In this document: one piece after another, positions 17,194-25,978 of the stretch
How positions within the stretch are numbered: position 1 is the stretch's first letter
Layout: each line of letters opens with the position of its first letter
NCBI GenBank assembly: GCA_964599275.1
Contig: CAZRFK010000001.1
Span: 1 to 64,000, forward strand
Length of the DNA stretch: 64,000 bases
Direction: 5' to 3'
Origin: PUMD01 sp964599275
GTDB taxonomy: Bacteria; Bacillota; Sulfobacillia; SLMV01
The notes under the pieces: generated by a model
Database searches by the model: none
Told to the model about the DNA's origin: nothing
Seen by the model: only the letters and a program-made list of their open reading frames with translations
Position numbers and translations under genes: made by a program

Positions 17194-18261
17194 TCAGAAG
17201 ATCTTCTCTAAACGCGGGTTAGCATTCAATCCAGGAATACGCCCCCGCTTGGCTACTGGTTTCCCATCAACTTCCTTGAGATCAAGTGTCATATTGATGG
17301 ATGGAGCAGCAGAGATGTAGCTGCCGACACCAAATCCATCAGCCCCTGCATCTGCTAGCTGACGAATCCTGTCAGGATTTAAACCTCCAGAGCAGAAAAT
17401 TTCAACATCCTCGCGGCCTGCCATGTCTAAACGGGCGCGAATCTCCCGGACTAATCCAGTGGTTACCCTGCCACGCTCCTTGGGGGTATCCAGACGAACC
17501 GCATCGAGTTGCTCACCTAAAAACTCAGCTACCCGGAGGGTTTCTTCTGCTTCATCTTTGAATGTATCAACCAGTATGATCCTGGCGTCATCCTCCGGCA
17601 TAATTTCATCATAAGCATGGGCAATTTCTAAAGTATCACCTGCGACAATGATTGCAGCGTGAGGAACAGTTCCCATTGGGAATTTGCCCATTAGCTTAGC
17701 TGCTAACACGCAGCTATTACCATCCATTCCCCCAATCATAGCCGCTCTTTCCATTACTGGAGCAACGGAAGGATGAATATGGCGTGCACCAAAACACACC
17801 GCAACTTTATTTCCAGCAGCTTCTTTCACTTCCTTTGCTCTAGTAGCCCAAGCACTGGCCGACGCCAACATACCCAGAAGCGGAGTTTCAGCTGTGGCAA
17901 ACTCAACATAACGCCCAGAAATCCTCATAACTACTTCCTTCTTTTCAAATTCAGCTCCTTCAGGAAGTGCATATAACTCATCCACTCGACCATCCAGCAG
18001 ATTTTTAACCTCATTTATGCCACAGAAGACTCCAGATGCACTGGCAAAAACTTCTGCAGTAACCTGAGCCCTCTGCAAATCAAGATGCTCAAGCATTTCA
18101 CGTGTTTTGATGAAGTATATGTCTGTGGTGTGTCCAGCCATAATCTCATGATGCTCGGCCGAGTTAAAAAGCCGACCCTCATCAAGTTCAAGATTACGAA
18201 CCTGCTCAGTCGATTCAATCTCTACTAACTTTCTCTTGTTCTGATATCTGTCAGCATCCAC
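17194..18261 (-). CDS. pncB: Nicotinate phosphoribosyltransferase
   Basis: This enzyme converts nicotinate and PRPP to nicotinate mononucleotide in NAD salvage. The sequence contains HHEIMAGHTTDIYF, FATAETPLLGMLASASAWAT, CFGARHIHPSVAP, MGTVPHAAIIVAGDT and the phosphate-binding end CSGGLNPDRIRQLADAGADG, FGVGSYI. The archaeal/clostridial-type enzymes have this QPRTase-like architecture and a length of about 350 residues. The GTG at 18261 sits behind AAGGAGGAAGCCT and is clearly better than the upstream in-frame GTG at 18330, which lacks a ribosome site. It follows the nicotinamidase gene, its pathway predecessor. Confidence 0.92.
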   Translation of the reverse strand: MDADRYQNKRKLVEIESTEQVRNLELDEGRLFNSAEHHEIMAGHTTDIYFIKTREMLEHLDLQRAQVTAEVFASASGVFCGINEVKNLLDGRVDELYALPEGAEFEKKEVVMRISGRYVEFATAETPLLGMLASASAWATRAKEVKEAAGNKVAVCFGARHIHPSVAPVMERAAMIGGMDGNSCVLAAKLMGKFPMGTVPHAAIIVAGDTLEIAHAYDEIMPEDDARIILVDTFKDEAEETLRVAEFLGEQLDAVRLDTPKERGRVTTGLVREIRARLDMAGREDVEIFCSGGLNPDRIRQLADAGADGFGVGSYISAAPSINMTLDLKEVDGKPVAKRGRIPGLNANPRLEKIF

Positions 18262-18348
18262 AGGCTTCCTCCTTATTGGTTTCGAACAGTGCTCAAAAGA
18301 ATCAGATACCCACAATGCGTTGTGGTTCACTCCATCTCAGCCTAAACC

Positions 18349-18894
18349 TTAAACTAGCTGACATCCCAACACTGACTGCATCTGCTTTAGAGCCCATTCA
18401 TGAGCATTGTCATCCATAGAAGTTACAGCATCCCCGTGAATTATCACTTCATAATTCATATTCCTTGCATCAGCGGCAGTATACAACACGCAGATATTTG
18501 TGCACACGCCCACAATATCCACAGTGTTTATTCCGTATTCACGCAGGGTCAAATCCAGTTCAGTACCGAAAAATCCACTGTAACGACGTTTGGGGATTAT
18601 AATGTCATCTTCTTCGGGCGATAATTTGTCAACAACCTCGGCACCTGGGGTGCCGTCCACGCAGTGAGGCGGAAACACCTCAAACTCGGCATCATCAGGA
18701 CGGTGTCTATCACATAAAAATATCACCAGGTCCCCCCGACGTCGATATGCTTTGCGCAGATCACCAATCTTATCAACTATTTGCTGTCCCTTTTGGCCAA
18801 TATACAGGGCTCCGTCAGGGTCAATAAAATCCTTTAGCATGTCGATGATCAAAAGTGCCCGATCAGATTTATACCTGTCTCGCACATCAGTCAC
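18349..18894 (-). CDS. pncA: Nicotinamidase / isochorismatase-family cysteine hydrolase
   Basis: The 181-residue protein has the isochorismatase-fold triad: Asp in LLIIDMLKDFIDPDG (near residue 18), Lys in IIPKRRYSGFFGTEL (near 102) and Cys in VDIVGVCTNICVLYTA (near 135), preceded by the cis-peptide region VGV. HCVDGTPGAE is the typical PncA loop. Nicotinamidases deamidate nicotinamide to nicotinate. Placement directly before pncB makes this the most likely activity, although related hydrolases look similar. Confidence 0.88.
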   Translation of the reverse strand: MTDVRDRYKSDRALLIIDMLKDFIDPDGALYIGQKGQQIVDKIGDLRKAYRRRGDLVIFLCDRHRPDDAEFEVFPPHCVDGTPGAEVVDKLSPEEDDIIIPKRRYSGFFGTELDLTLREYGINTVDIVGVCTNICVLYTAADARNMNYEVIIHGDAVTSMDDNAHEWALKQMQSVLGCQLV

Positions 18895-18904
18895 CCCCCA
18901 ATCT

Positions 18905-19657
18905 CTATTTGAAGCTGTTCACTTCACACTGCTGTAAGTAAGTCCATTCTCCTTGCGCCAATTCACCCAATTTTACATCACCAATCTGCAATCGGTGCAG
19001 GGAAAACACCGGGTGTCCTACAGTGGCGAATAATCTTCTGATCTGTCGGTATTTCCCTTCCTGCAGCACCACCTTTAGAGTACACTTTTCTGCACTTTCT
19101 TCCAACACATTTAACTGATGTAGACTCGCCTTCCGGTCTGCCAATGAAATACCTTCAAGCAGAGCATTTAGAACTTTTTGCGTGGGACGTCCTTCAACAT
19201 CAACCAGATACACTTTAGAAACACCTTCACCGGGATGTACAACTTTGTTGCTCCATTCCCCGTCGTTGGTTAAAAACAACAATCCACTGGTGTTTCGATC
19301 CAGACGCCCCACTGGAAAGATTCGCTCCGATACCTCAGATACTAATTCCATCACAGTTGGTCTTCCCCTGGGATCGTCGGTCGTGGTAATGTAACCGGTA
19401 GGTTTATGTAATTTGATGTACATTCTTTGCCTGGTAGGACTTACCCTTGAACCATCTACCTCAACCAGGATATCCTCCTGCGAAGAGACCCTACGGCCGG
19501 GTTCTTTTATTATCCGTTCATTCACTTTAACCCGGCCCTGGCGTATCAAGTCTTTGCTACGACGGCGCGAATCCACACCCCAATGGGCCAGCAGCTTGTC
19601 CAAACGGACACCTTCTTTTTCCTCATCATTAGTCCGCGATCCGCCATAGTCAGCCAT
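18905..19657 (-). CDS. rluB: RsuA/RluB-family pseudouridine synthase
   Basis: This enzyme modifies uridine in ribosomal RNA. An S4 RNA-binding domain (VRLDKLLAHWGVDSRRRSKD, then GRVKVNERIIKEPG) occupies residues 16-75. The catalytic domain follows with GRLDRNTSGLLFLTNDG (catalytic Asp near residue 114) and the C-terminal EGKYRQIRRLFATVGHPV block. 250 residues is normal for RluB. It follows ridA by five bases in an spmA-spmB-ridA-rluB-pncA-pncB run; spmAB next to rluB is a frequent order in Firmicutes. Confidence 0.93.
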   Translation of the reverse strand: MADYGGSRTNDEEKEGVRLDKLLAHWGVDSRRRSKDLIRQGRVKVNERIIKEPGRRVSSQEDILVEVDGSRVSPTRQRMYIKLHKPTGYITTTDDPRGRPTVMELVSEVSERIFPVGRLDRNTSGLLFLTNDGEWSNKVVHPGEGVSKVYLVDVEGRPTQKVLNALLEGISLADRKASLHQLNVLEESAEKCTLKVVLQEGKYRQIRRLFATVGHPVFSLHRLQIGDVKLGELAQGEWTYLQQCEVNSFK

Positions 19658-19662
19658 GAGAT

Positions 19663-20121
19663 CTAATCAAACTGGACTAGGAACTCAACTTCAACAGCTG
19701 CCCCAAGAGGCAAGCTAGCCATTCCTACAGCAGCCCGGGCATGACTCCCGGCTTCTCCGAAAACCTCACCTAAAAGATCAGAAGCACCGTTGACAACCTG
19801 CGATTGCCCTGTAAATTCCGGATCAGAATTAACATAACCGCTTATCTTCACAATGCGCTTAACTCGACAAAGCTCGCCCAACTCAGACTTTATAACACCA
19901 ATCCCATTCAAACAGCAAATACGAGCAGCCTCGTAAGCTTCGTCAACAGATACTTCACTTTCCACTTTCCCAGTGTACTCCAATTCACCATCGACAAACG
20001 GAATTTGTCCGGAAATATGCAGCAAACCATCTGCCTTAACACCAGGTACATAGGCAGCTACTGGTTCAGCCACTTCTGGTATCTCTAAACCCATCTCTTG
20101 GAGTTTCTCTTCTGGAGTCAT
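19663..20121 (-). CDS. RidA family protein (YjgF/YER057c/UK114)
   Basis: This 152-residue enzyme-like protein has the larger RidA subfamily architecture: ADGLLHISGQIPFVDGELEY, AYEAARICCLNGIGVIKSEL, IVKISGYVNSDPEF and HARAAVGMASLPLGAAVEVE. The catalytic-pocket Arg (SHARAAVG) and the terminal Glu region are present. Canonical RidA hydrolyses reactive enamine/imine intermediates from PLP enzymes; this longer subgroup is less well characterised. The ATG at 20121 has a perfect GAAGGAGGAAAATTG site, so the upstream in-frame start is rejected. Confidence 0.88.
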   Translation of the reverse strand: MTPEEKLQEMGLEIPEVAEPVAAYVPGVKADGLLHISGQIPFVDGELEYTGKVESEVSVDEAYEAARICCLNGIGVIKSELGELCRVKRIVKISGYVNSDPEFTGQSQVVNGASDLLGEVFGEAGSHARAAVGMASLPLGAAVEVEFLVQFD

Positions 20122-20190
20122 CAATTTTCCTCCTTCAGTGATAGTTACTATTGACAAACATACTTACCATTTATGTCATCTTATATGTTA

Positions 20191-20721
20191 TCATCCAAAG
20201 AATAAACGGCACACATACAAGGCAGCCAAGATACCAGTTACATCCCCTATCAAGCCGGTGGGCAAAGCATGACGCGTTCTGGTAACTCCCACCGAACCAA
20301 AATAAACACTCAACACATAAAAGGTCGTATCAGTACTGCCCTGCATGGTTGAAGCCAAACGGCCAACAAATGAATCTGGGCCCCATTCTCGCAGTAAAGA
20401 CGCAGTAATACCCAATGCACTGCTGCCGGATAGTGGCCGGACAACAGCAAGTGGCAGAATCTGTGGAGGCATACCGATAGCACTGAGAATGGGAGACAAA
20501 AACCTGGTAACGAGATCCATGCCACCAGAAGCATCAAATACACCCATCGCAAAGAAAATAGCGATCATATAAGGCATGATCTTGATTGCCATATCCAAAC
20601 CTTCACGGCCTCCTTCAACAAACTTTTCATACACTGGAACACCTTTCAGGTATCCATAAAGAGGGATTACGCAGATCATTATGGGTATTGTCCATGTAGA
20701 AATTAAGTTGATAATCTCCAC
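20191..20721 (-). CDS. spmB: Spore maturation protein B
   Basis: SpmB is a nucleoside-recognition/gate-domain membrane protein that, with SpmA, is needed for full dehydration of the spore core. Visible hallmarks are YEKFVEGGREGLDMAIKIMP, PLAVVRPLSGSSALGITAS and STMQGSTDTTFYVLSVYFG, together with four or five hydrophobic segments in 176 residues. It starts three bases after the spmA stop, so the two are one unit. The transported or gated molecule is unknown. Confidence 0.95.
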   Translation of the reverse strand: MEIINLISTWTIPIMICVIPLYGYLKGVPVYEKFVEGGREGLDMAIKIMPYMIAIFFAMGVFDASGGMDLVTRFLSPILSAIGMPPQILPLAVVRPLSGSSALGITASLLREWGPDSFVGRLASTMQGSTDTTFYVLSVYFGSVGVTRTRHALPTGLIGDVTGILAALYVCRLFFG

Positions 20722-20724
20722 AGA

Positions 20725-21318
20725 TTACTCACCACCCCTTATTGAGCTCCACCATCTGAAAAATCGATCCGCTGTGAGTGCAGCCAGACTCGAACAAGCT
20801 GTTGCCAATAAGGCAGTTCCTACTATCTCTGTCGGATTTGCCGAACCCGCAGAAGTGCGAAGTGCGATAACTGTTGCCGGAACCAATGTGATGCCTGAGG
20901 TGTTCAGAGCAAGGAACGTACACATTGCATTGCTGGCCGTTTTGTCTTGATCATTGAGCTCATCCAGCTGCTGCATCGCCTTGAGCCCCAAGGGGGTAGC
21001 TGCAGCCCCTACTCCCAATAGATTGGCACTCACGTTCATCAATATAGCACCCATTGCCGGATGATCGGCCGGAACTTCGGGCAGCAAACGCTGCATCAAA
21101 GGCTTGACCAAGTTTGAGATGCTCTCTATCAGCCCCGATTCCTGAGCAATATTCATCATTCCCAACCACAAGATCATCATGCCAGTAAAACCAAGTACAG
21201 TTTCCAACCCCATCTGAGCCTCAGTCATCACTGCATCAGTTACCATCGAGACCTCCCCCCGAAATGCGGCTACCAGGGTTCCTCCTACTATCAACAGCAA
21301 CCAAACTATATCAATCAT
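20725..21318 (-). CDS. spmA: Spore maturation protein A
   Basis: This is the partner of SpmB in spore-core dehydration. ETVLGFTGMMILWLGMMNIA, GAILMNVSANLLGVGAAATP and FLALNTSGITLVPATVIALR are typical SpmA segments. The ATG at 21318 follows GGAGGAGGGGG; the in-frame ATG at 21339 lies within that ribosome site and is rejected. The product has 197 residues. It heads the operon. In Bacillus dacF lies upstream of spmA, but here dacF is with the spoIIA operon instead. Confidence 0.95.
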   Translation of the reverse strand: MIDIVWLLLIVGGTLVAAFRGEVSMVTDAVMTEAQMGLETVLGFTGMMILWLGMMNIAQESGLIESISNLVKPLMQRLLPEVPADHPAMGAILMNVSANLLGVGAAATPLGLKAMQQLDELNDQDKTASNAMCTFLALNTSGITLVPATVIALRTSAGSANPTEIVGTALLATACSSLAALTADRFFRWWSSIRGGE

Positions 21319-21607
21319 GCTTTTTCCCCCTCCTCCCATTTATACTCAACACCAGTGGGGTTCAATGATTGGCACCAGCAATGCTTACTACACTTGGCTC
21401 GTGTCGGCTAAGAACATAATCTGAACGTAGCAGCAGAACAGTACGGTAAGCGACTTTTGATTAACGAAGCAATTGGGGGCTAAACCGCCGAAAAACCCAT
21501 AATTATCCATCCAATGAAGGGCTCCATAAATCCAACAAAAAATACAGAGGAAATTGACAAAGAGCCACGAATTAAAGAGTTGTGAGCAACCTGAGAGGAG
21601 TGTAACA

Positions 21608-22845
21608 TTGAAGCCCATTGATACCCTTAAAACAATATTGCTAAATCTACTCAAACAACACTCAAATTATGCAGCAGTCTGCACGGAACCTGCTAGTATA
21701 ACTCTGGCTTCTGCCCGAGCTGCAGAATCTCTGGACGAAACTCCTCTGTCCATGGAGGTATGGCTCAGTCCCCATGTGTTAAGAAATGCATTAACAGCAG
21801 GGCTTCCTGCGGGCGATAGAAAGGGTCCTGAAATCGCTTGTGCACTAGGAGCTGTGATGATGGATTCGGATGCAGGCCTGAAAATGCTTTTGAACTGCAC
21901 TGATGAAGATCTTAAGCAAGCCTACGAGATGGTTGATCAGAACCTGATAACTGTACGAGCGAAGGATGAAAGTGGTTCGGTGTTTGTGAGGGTTGTCGCC
22001 AAAGGAGAGGTCAACTCAACGGAAGTCATCATTTCAGGCAGTCATTCATCAATTAAAGAAATCAAAAAAATAAAACCCCTATATACACCGATAACACCCA
22101 TAACGACGACACATATTCCACCTCATCATTGAGCCAATTTGAGCTGGAGGATATCCTGAAAGCCGTTTCTAAAATATCAAAGGAAGAAGCAGTTTTCATT
22201 GAGCGGGGAGCACGGTCAAATCTATGTCTTGCTCAAAAAGCGCTCGATAGTTCAGGGTTTTTCTGCAACAACCACCCAAGAGCACCCGAACAGGGGAGCT
22301 GTTTTGAAGTACGAGAGCTTGTCATGAGTGGAATTTGGATGAGAATGGTTGGAGTTCCCAGACCGGTTTTTACATCTGGAGGAAGTGGGAATCAAGGACT
22401 GATGATCAGCATTCCCATTCTTTGCATGGCAGATCAGTATGATGCAAATGAATTGGAAACACTTCAAGCGCTGATAGTTGCCAACTCGGTCAACCTCTAC
22501 TTCAAAGCCTTCATGGGAGAAGTGTCGGACATTTGTGGAGGTATCAGTGCAGGTGCCGGCACAGCAGCAGGAATATCCTGGCTATTAGAAAGGGATTTGA
22601 CTGTCATAAAACACGCGATAAACACCGTCGTTGCATCACTTTATGGAATGATTTGTGATGGAGCAAAAGCCAGTTGCTCTCTAAAGGGAGCTACTTCATC
22701 AGTAGAAGCCATCAACGCAGCATGGATGGCCGCAAACGGTTTCTCAATTCCTGAGGGGGAAGGCGTTATAAGGAAAGATCTTCCACAGACATTACGGAGT
22801 CTTAGTTCTGATAATGATAGAACCTGTAAGTTCATAGGGCTTTAA
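21608..22845 (+). pseudogene. cyuA: L-cysteine desulfidase / UPF0597 family, frameshifted
   Basis: The first half (TTG at 21608 behind AGAGGAG, to a TGA at 22130-22132) carries AAVCTEPASITLASARAAES. The second half (to 22845) carries FTSGGSGNQGLMISIPILCM, ICGGISAGAGTAAGISWLLE and YGMICDGAKASCSLKGATSS. Together they make one full-length enzyme of the CyuA/CdsB family: an Fe-S protein that cleaves cysteine to pyruvate, ammonia and sulfide, related to serine dehydratase alpha. The halves are joined by a minus-one shift. Adding one A to the seven-A run near 22062-22070 restores a continuous IKKNKTPIYTDN reading with no stops. This is a single-base defect, possibly a sequencing error. Confidence 0.8.
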
Positions 22846-23114
22846 CTTCTTCCGACTGGCCATTGTGCGTTGTGCGCCCATTAGGTTGAATCCAAAGCTC
22901 CCTGAGGAGGACAGCAACCCCGACACTGACTACACTCGTTATATGTCGGTGACTGGGCTGATGCAGGCAGCGGAATGAAACAGCAAGCCCCAGCCGGCCC
23001 CACCTGGGTAAAGTGCACCCGGAACGCCATTGGCCAAACCCACTGCCTTATAACGAACAGCTGTTTGTGCCTCTCCTTAGAATCGGTGCTGCCGGTCAGA
23101 GCCCACGAGACGAT
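22846..23114. other. Non-coding stretch with no recognisable feature
   Basis: Between the cyuA remnant and the trxA terminator I see no gene with a ribosome site or family resemblance on either strand, and no RNA gene. The open frames present are short and have no recognisable composition. Confidence 0.6.
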
Positions 23115-23142
23115 AAAAAACGTGGGAGGTTGCCCTCCCACG
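23115..23142 (-). terminator. Rho-independent terminator after trxA
   Basis: A nine-base stem, CGTGGGAGG with CCTCCCACG (23121-23129 with 23134-23142), and a four-base loop are followed on the minus strand by TTTTTTATC. It lies about 10 bases after the trxA stop and probably ends the scpA-scpB-DUF2953-gerW-trxA transcript. Confidence 0.9.
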
Positions 23143-23152
23143 CCTGTGGTGA

Positions 23153-23479
23153 TTAAAGGTAGTCTTGCAACTCCTCCATCAAATCATCCTTGGATGAGAA
23201 ACCGACAAGTCGATTAACTGGTTCTCCATCTTTAAAAAGGATGAGAGTCGGAATACTCATAACTCCGTATTCTGATGCTGTTTCGCGATTATCATCAACG
23301 TCAATCTTCACAACTTTTAATTTATCTTCATTTTCAGAGGCTATCTCATTAATTACCGGCGCCAGCATTTTACACGGAGCACACCAATCAGCCCAAAAAT
23401 CCACCAAAACAGGAAGTTCTGCCTCCAGTACATCCTCAGAAAACTTCTCATCGCTACTTGTTGTTATTACATCCGCCAC
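23153..23479 (-). CDS. trxA: Thioredoxin
   Basis: This small disulfide reductase has the thioredoxin fold. The active site ADWCAPCKMLAPV has the CxPC-type pair as CAPC rather than the textbook CGPC, an accepted variant. LVDFWA, KIDVDDNRETASEYGVMSIP (with the cis-Pro) and LILFKDGEPV complete the fold. The GTG at 23479 behind GGAGAGG gives 108 residues, the usual size. A longer frame would extend into gerW and is not supported. It lies downstream of gerW. Confidence 0.93.
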   Translation of the reverse strand: MADVITTSSDEKFSEDVLEAELPVLVDFWADWCAPCKMLAPVINEIASENEDKLKVVKIDVDDNRETASEYGVMSIPTLILFKDGEPVNRLVGFSSKDDLMEELQDYL

Positions 23480-23499
23480 ACTAACCTCTCCTCTCACTA

Positions 23500-23961
23500 T
23501 CACTGATTTAGCGGCTGATTTTGAATACCACCCAGAGGGCATTCACTTTCAGCCTTCTGACCTGAACTTTCATCTTTTCCGCCTCCCCAGCCTTCTTTTA
23601 AATCGCCTAAAATTTCAGGCAGCATATGAAGGAGCTGAAGATAGGGGTTTTCTTCATCAACCGGAATCAAGTGGATATTTTTTTGTGAAACCACCAAAAA
23701 TCCCACCGGTTGCACTGTAACACCTGCACCGCTGCCACCGCCAAAAGACTGCTGGTCATCGTTCTGCTGCTGACCTTTCAGGTCATCAAGGTTCCAATCG
23801 GTGCCACCCACCATAAAACCGAACGAGACGCGCGAAACCGGAATTATAACTACACCCTGCGGGGTTTCAACAGCATCTCCTATCACAGTATTTACATCGA
23901 CCATTTGCTGGATGCTTTCCATGGTAGTAGAAACCAATGACTGTATCGATTCTTTTGACAT
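23500..23961 (-). CDS. gerW: GerW family sporulation protein (YtfJ)
   Basis: GerW is a forespore protein required for normal germination with L-alanine in Bacillus. The pattern IGDAVETPQGVVIIPVSRVS, FGFMVGG, then a Gly-rich segment FGGGSGAGVTVQPVGFLVV is diagnostic. The C-terminus is a polar Gly/Ser tail that varies in the family. 153 residues is normal. It is 12 bases downstream of the DUF2953 gene, the usual partner in spore-formers, in the scpA-scpB neighbourhood. Confidence 0.94.
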   Translation of the reverse strand: MSKESIQSLVSTTMESIQQMVDVNTVIGDAVETPQGVVIIPVSRVSFGFMVGGTDWNLDDLKGQQQNDDQQSFGGGSGAGVTVQPVGFLVVSQKNIHLIPVDEENPYLQLLHMLPEILGDLKEGWGGGKDESSGQKAESECPLGGIQNQPLNQ

Positions 23962-23973
23962 TGCTTACACTCC

Positions 23974-24495
23974 CTACTCCCTAACCAGGCCCAAAACTAA
24001 ATGGACCATGGGAATCTTTCCGCTGCATTTTATCATCCACCTGAAACACTGTTCCTGCTGGCGTGTGGTATTTACTACCACAGCAACTGTCGAATCTTCA
24101 GGCAGAATGCGTTCTATTTTCTTCTTAAATAGGGAGGATAAAATCCCACATCCAGTACCCAGCAACGCTGTTGCAGCAGCATTCTCTGTGGTCAGGTGAA
24201 CAATTGATTTCACCTCAACCTTACGACCTGACTTAAATACTGCAGTCATTCTCCGAACAAACTTCATTGAATCCTGTACCTGACAATGCTGGCTGCCAAA
24301 AGGTATTTTTTGCAGGGAGCTGTTTTGAATAAGATTAAACGTTTGGTGAAATAGGGTCAAGTCGTGGCCCCAAACCCTAAAATAAAGTGTAACTTCTCCC
24401 TGCCCGCCCGTCAGGACAGCCGTTGTCCGAAAGGTAAAAGCGTAAAGGTTTAAAATTAAAGACACAGCAATCACCGCCGCTATGACCAGATGCAA
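23974..24495 (-). CDS. DUF2953 family protein
   Basis: This 173-residue protein has an N-terminal membrane helix (LVIAAVIAVSLILNLYAF) and the family-like centre VHLTTENAAATALLGTGCGI preceding LSSLF. It is commonly encoded between scpB and gerW in spore-formers, as here. The function is unknown; sporulation involvement is suggested only by neighbours. The TTG start at 24495 has a CAGGAGGGAC site. The amphipathic region KKKIERILPEDSTVAVVV follows. Confidence 0.8.
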   Translation of the reverse strand: MHLVIAAVIAVSLILNLYAFTFRTTAVLTGGQGEVTLYFRVWGHDLTLFHQTFNLIQNSSLQKIPFGSQHCQVQDSMKFVRRMTAVFKSGRKVEVKSIVHLTTENAAATALLGTGCGILSSLFKKKIERILPEDSTVAVVVNTTRQQEQCFRWMIKCSGKIPMVHLVLGLVRE

Positions 24496-24608
24496 GATAG
24501 TCCCTCCTGGCTCAAAAACAGATGCTTCTTGCCGTTAGGGTATCTCCACAGGGCAGTAAATATTTAGCTTGCAATATGTTCCTGTACGGGAGTCAGTTGA
24601 AGTAAATA

Positions 24609-25163
24609 TCAACCTGCTGAAGTTTCATCTGTGAACGTTTCTTCAATTTGAATATCCGGCAGCGGTGGGAGTTCATCAAGATCTTCCAGTCCAAATTGCT
24701 GCAAGAATCTGCTGGTAGTTCCATACTCTTTGGGGCGACCGGGAGCATCCTTGCGTCCCAGAACTTCTATTAGTCCATCTTGTTCCAACTTTCTCAACAG
24801 ATGTGCAGTGTTTACACCCCGAACATCTTCAATTTCAGGTCTCGTAACGGGCTGCTCATAAGCTATCAAAGCAAGAGTTTCCACCGCCGCAGCTGACAGC
24901 TGCTTACTTTCGGGCTCCAAGATTCGTTCTACCACTTCAGCGTATTTTGTGCGGGTGCGGATCTGATACCCCTTAGCCACCTTAAGAAGCTCTATTCCAC
25001 TAATCGGACCATTATATTTAACTCTAAGATCCTCCAACAGTGAAACGATTTCCTCCGAATCCATCTGTGTGGCATCTTGAAGTTGATTGACATTGAGAGG
25101 AACATGTGAGGCAAAAAGACAAGCCTCAACTGCTGCCATTTTTTCGTGCCTATCCCAATTCAA
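24609..25163 (-). CDS. scpB: Segregation and condensation protein B
   Basis: ScpB pairs as a dimer with the kleisin ScpA in the SMC condensin complex that organises and segregates the chromosome. Two winged-helix domains are visible: AAVEACLFASHVPLNVNQL to IELLKVAKGYQIRTR, and SAAAVETLALIAYEQPVTRP, EIEDVRGVNTAHLLRKLEQD, IEVLGRKDAPGRPKEYGTTS. The start is TTG at 25163 behind GGAGGGG, or the ATG eight codons later. It follows scpA by about 44 bases. Confidence 0.95.
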   Translation of the reverse strand: MNWDRHEKMAAVEACLFASHVPLNVNQLQDATQMDSEEIVSLLEDLRVKYNGPISGIELLKVAKGYQIRTRTKYAEVVERILEPESKQLSAAAVETLALIAYEQPVTRPEIEDVRGVNTAHLLRKLEQDGLIEVLGRKDAPGRPKEYGTTSRFLQQFGLEDLDELPPLPDIQIEETFTDETSAG

Positions 25164-25207
25164 AAGCAGTACCCCTCCATCTATAAAGAATAAAGCCTCT
25201 TGGAATT

Positions 25208-25945
25208 TTAATTTTCACCCTGGGATGCAGTAGGATGAACAGTAATATCTCCAAATTCACTGCTTTGAGCTACCTGGACCTCTCCACTGCGAATAAGTTC
25301 TAATAACGCCACAAAAGTCACCACAATAATCCTACGCCCTGCTCTGACAGGAAAAATATCCGCAAAGTCCAACGGGCCATCTGCAGATTGAAGTTTTTTC
25401 CGCAGTGAGCTCATACAATCAGCAACTGTAATGGTTTCGCGTTCGATCGTCTGGGTTTGTGGTGAATCTTCCTCTAAAAGGCTCTCCAGAGCTTTCACCA
25501 GATCTGTCAATTGAGCGCCTTCAACGTCAGCCAGCGCATCCTCCCATTCTCTTATCTCAGGTGGGAATCGCGGATGACTCTTGCTCATTTTTTCTGCGCG
25601 GCGGCTGAGTTCATCGGTTACCTCTCTATACCTGCGATACTCGACGAGGTGACGCAGCAATTCCTGCGCCTCTTCCTGTTCCTCAGAATCATCCTCGGAT
25701 TCTTCTCTCTGAGGAATCAAATGCCGGGCTTTTTTTAAGGTCACCTCGGATGCAACATCCAAAAATTCTGCCTCAGTCTCCAGCGTATAGGAGTCTGAAG
25801 TATCATCAGACTGCACAAAAGCCTCAATCAGAGGAGCTATCTCCGTGCCGGAAGTCTCCAGGGGCTCATCTTCCTCGGCAAATTCGTCCAGGATAGCCCG
25901 TAACCGAACAATAATATCATTACCTGCAAGATCAGCAACGTCCAT
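25208..25945 (-). CDS. scpA: Segregation and condensation protein A, divergent N-terminus
   Basis: ScpA is the kleisin that bridges SMC heads. The middle and C-terminus are recognisable: EAEFLDVASEVTLKKARHLI, LLRHLVEYRRYREVTDELSR, FADIFPVRAGRRIIVVTFVA and LLELIRSGEVQVAQSSEFGD. The N-terminal FEGPLDLLLHLI signature of nearly all ScpA proteins is missing; instead the first 60 residues are acidic (ILDEFAEEDEPLETSGTEIA). The ATG at 25945 has a GGGGAGAG site and I see no upstream coding extension with the motif. At 245 residues the overall length is normal. Position directly ahead of scpB supports the identification. Confidence 0.87.
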   Translation of the reverse strand: MDVADLAGNDIIVRLRAILDEFAEEDEPLETSGTEIAPLIEAFVQSDDTSDSYTLETEAEFLDVASEVTLKKARHLIPQREESEDDSEEQEEAQELLRHLVEYRRYREVTDELSRRAEKMSKSHPRFPPEIREWEDALADVEGAQLTDLVKALESLLEEDSPQTQTIERETITVADCMSSLRKKLQSADGPLDFADIFPVRAGRRIIVVTFVALLELIRSGEVQVAQSSEFGDITVHPTASQGEN

Positions 25946-25978
25946 AATCTCTCCCCTATCATGTCAGCGACACAGTAT

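Noticed and set aside
22062..22079. Programmed minus-one ribosomal frameshift at the A-tract in cyuA
   Set aside because: The zero-frame codons are ATC AAA AAA ATA, so the X-XXY-YYZ slippery arrangement is not in register, and no stimulatory stem is evident downstream. A plain one-base deletion is simpler.
22881..23141. Minus-strand open frame with a Cys cluster near its end (ECSQCRGCC)
   Set aside because: No ribosome site, overlaps the trxA terminator, and no recognisable protein.
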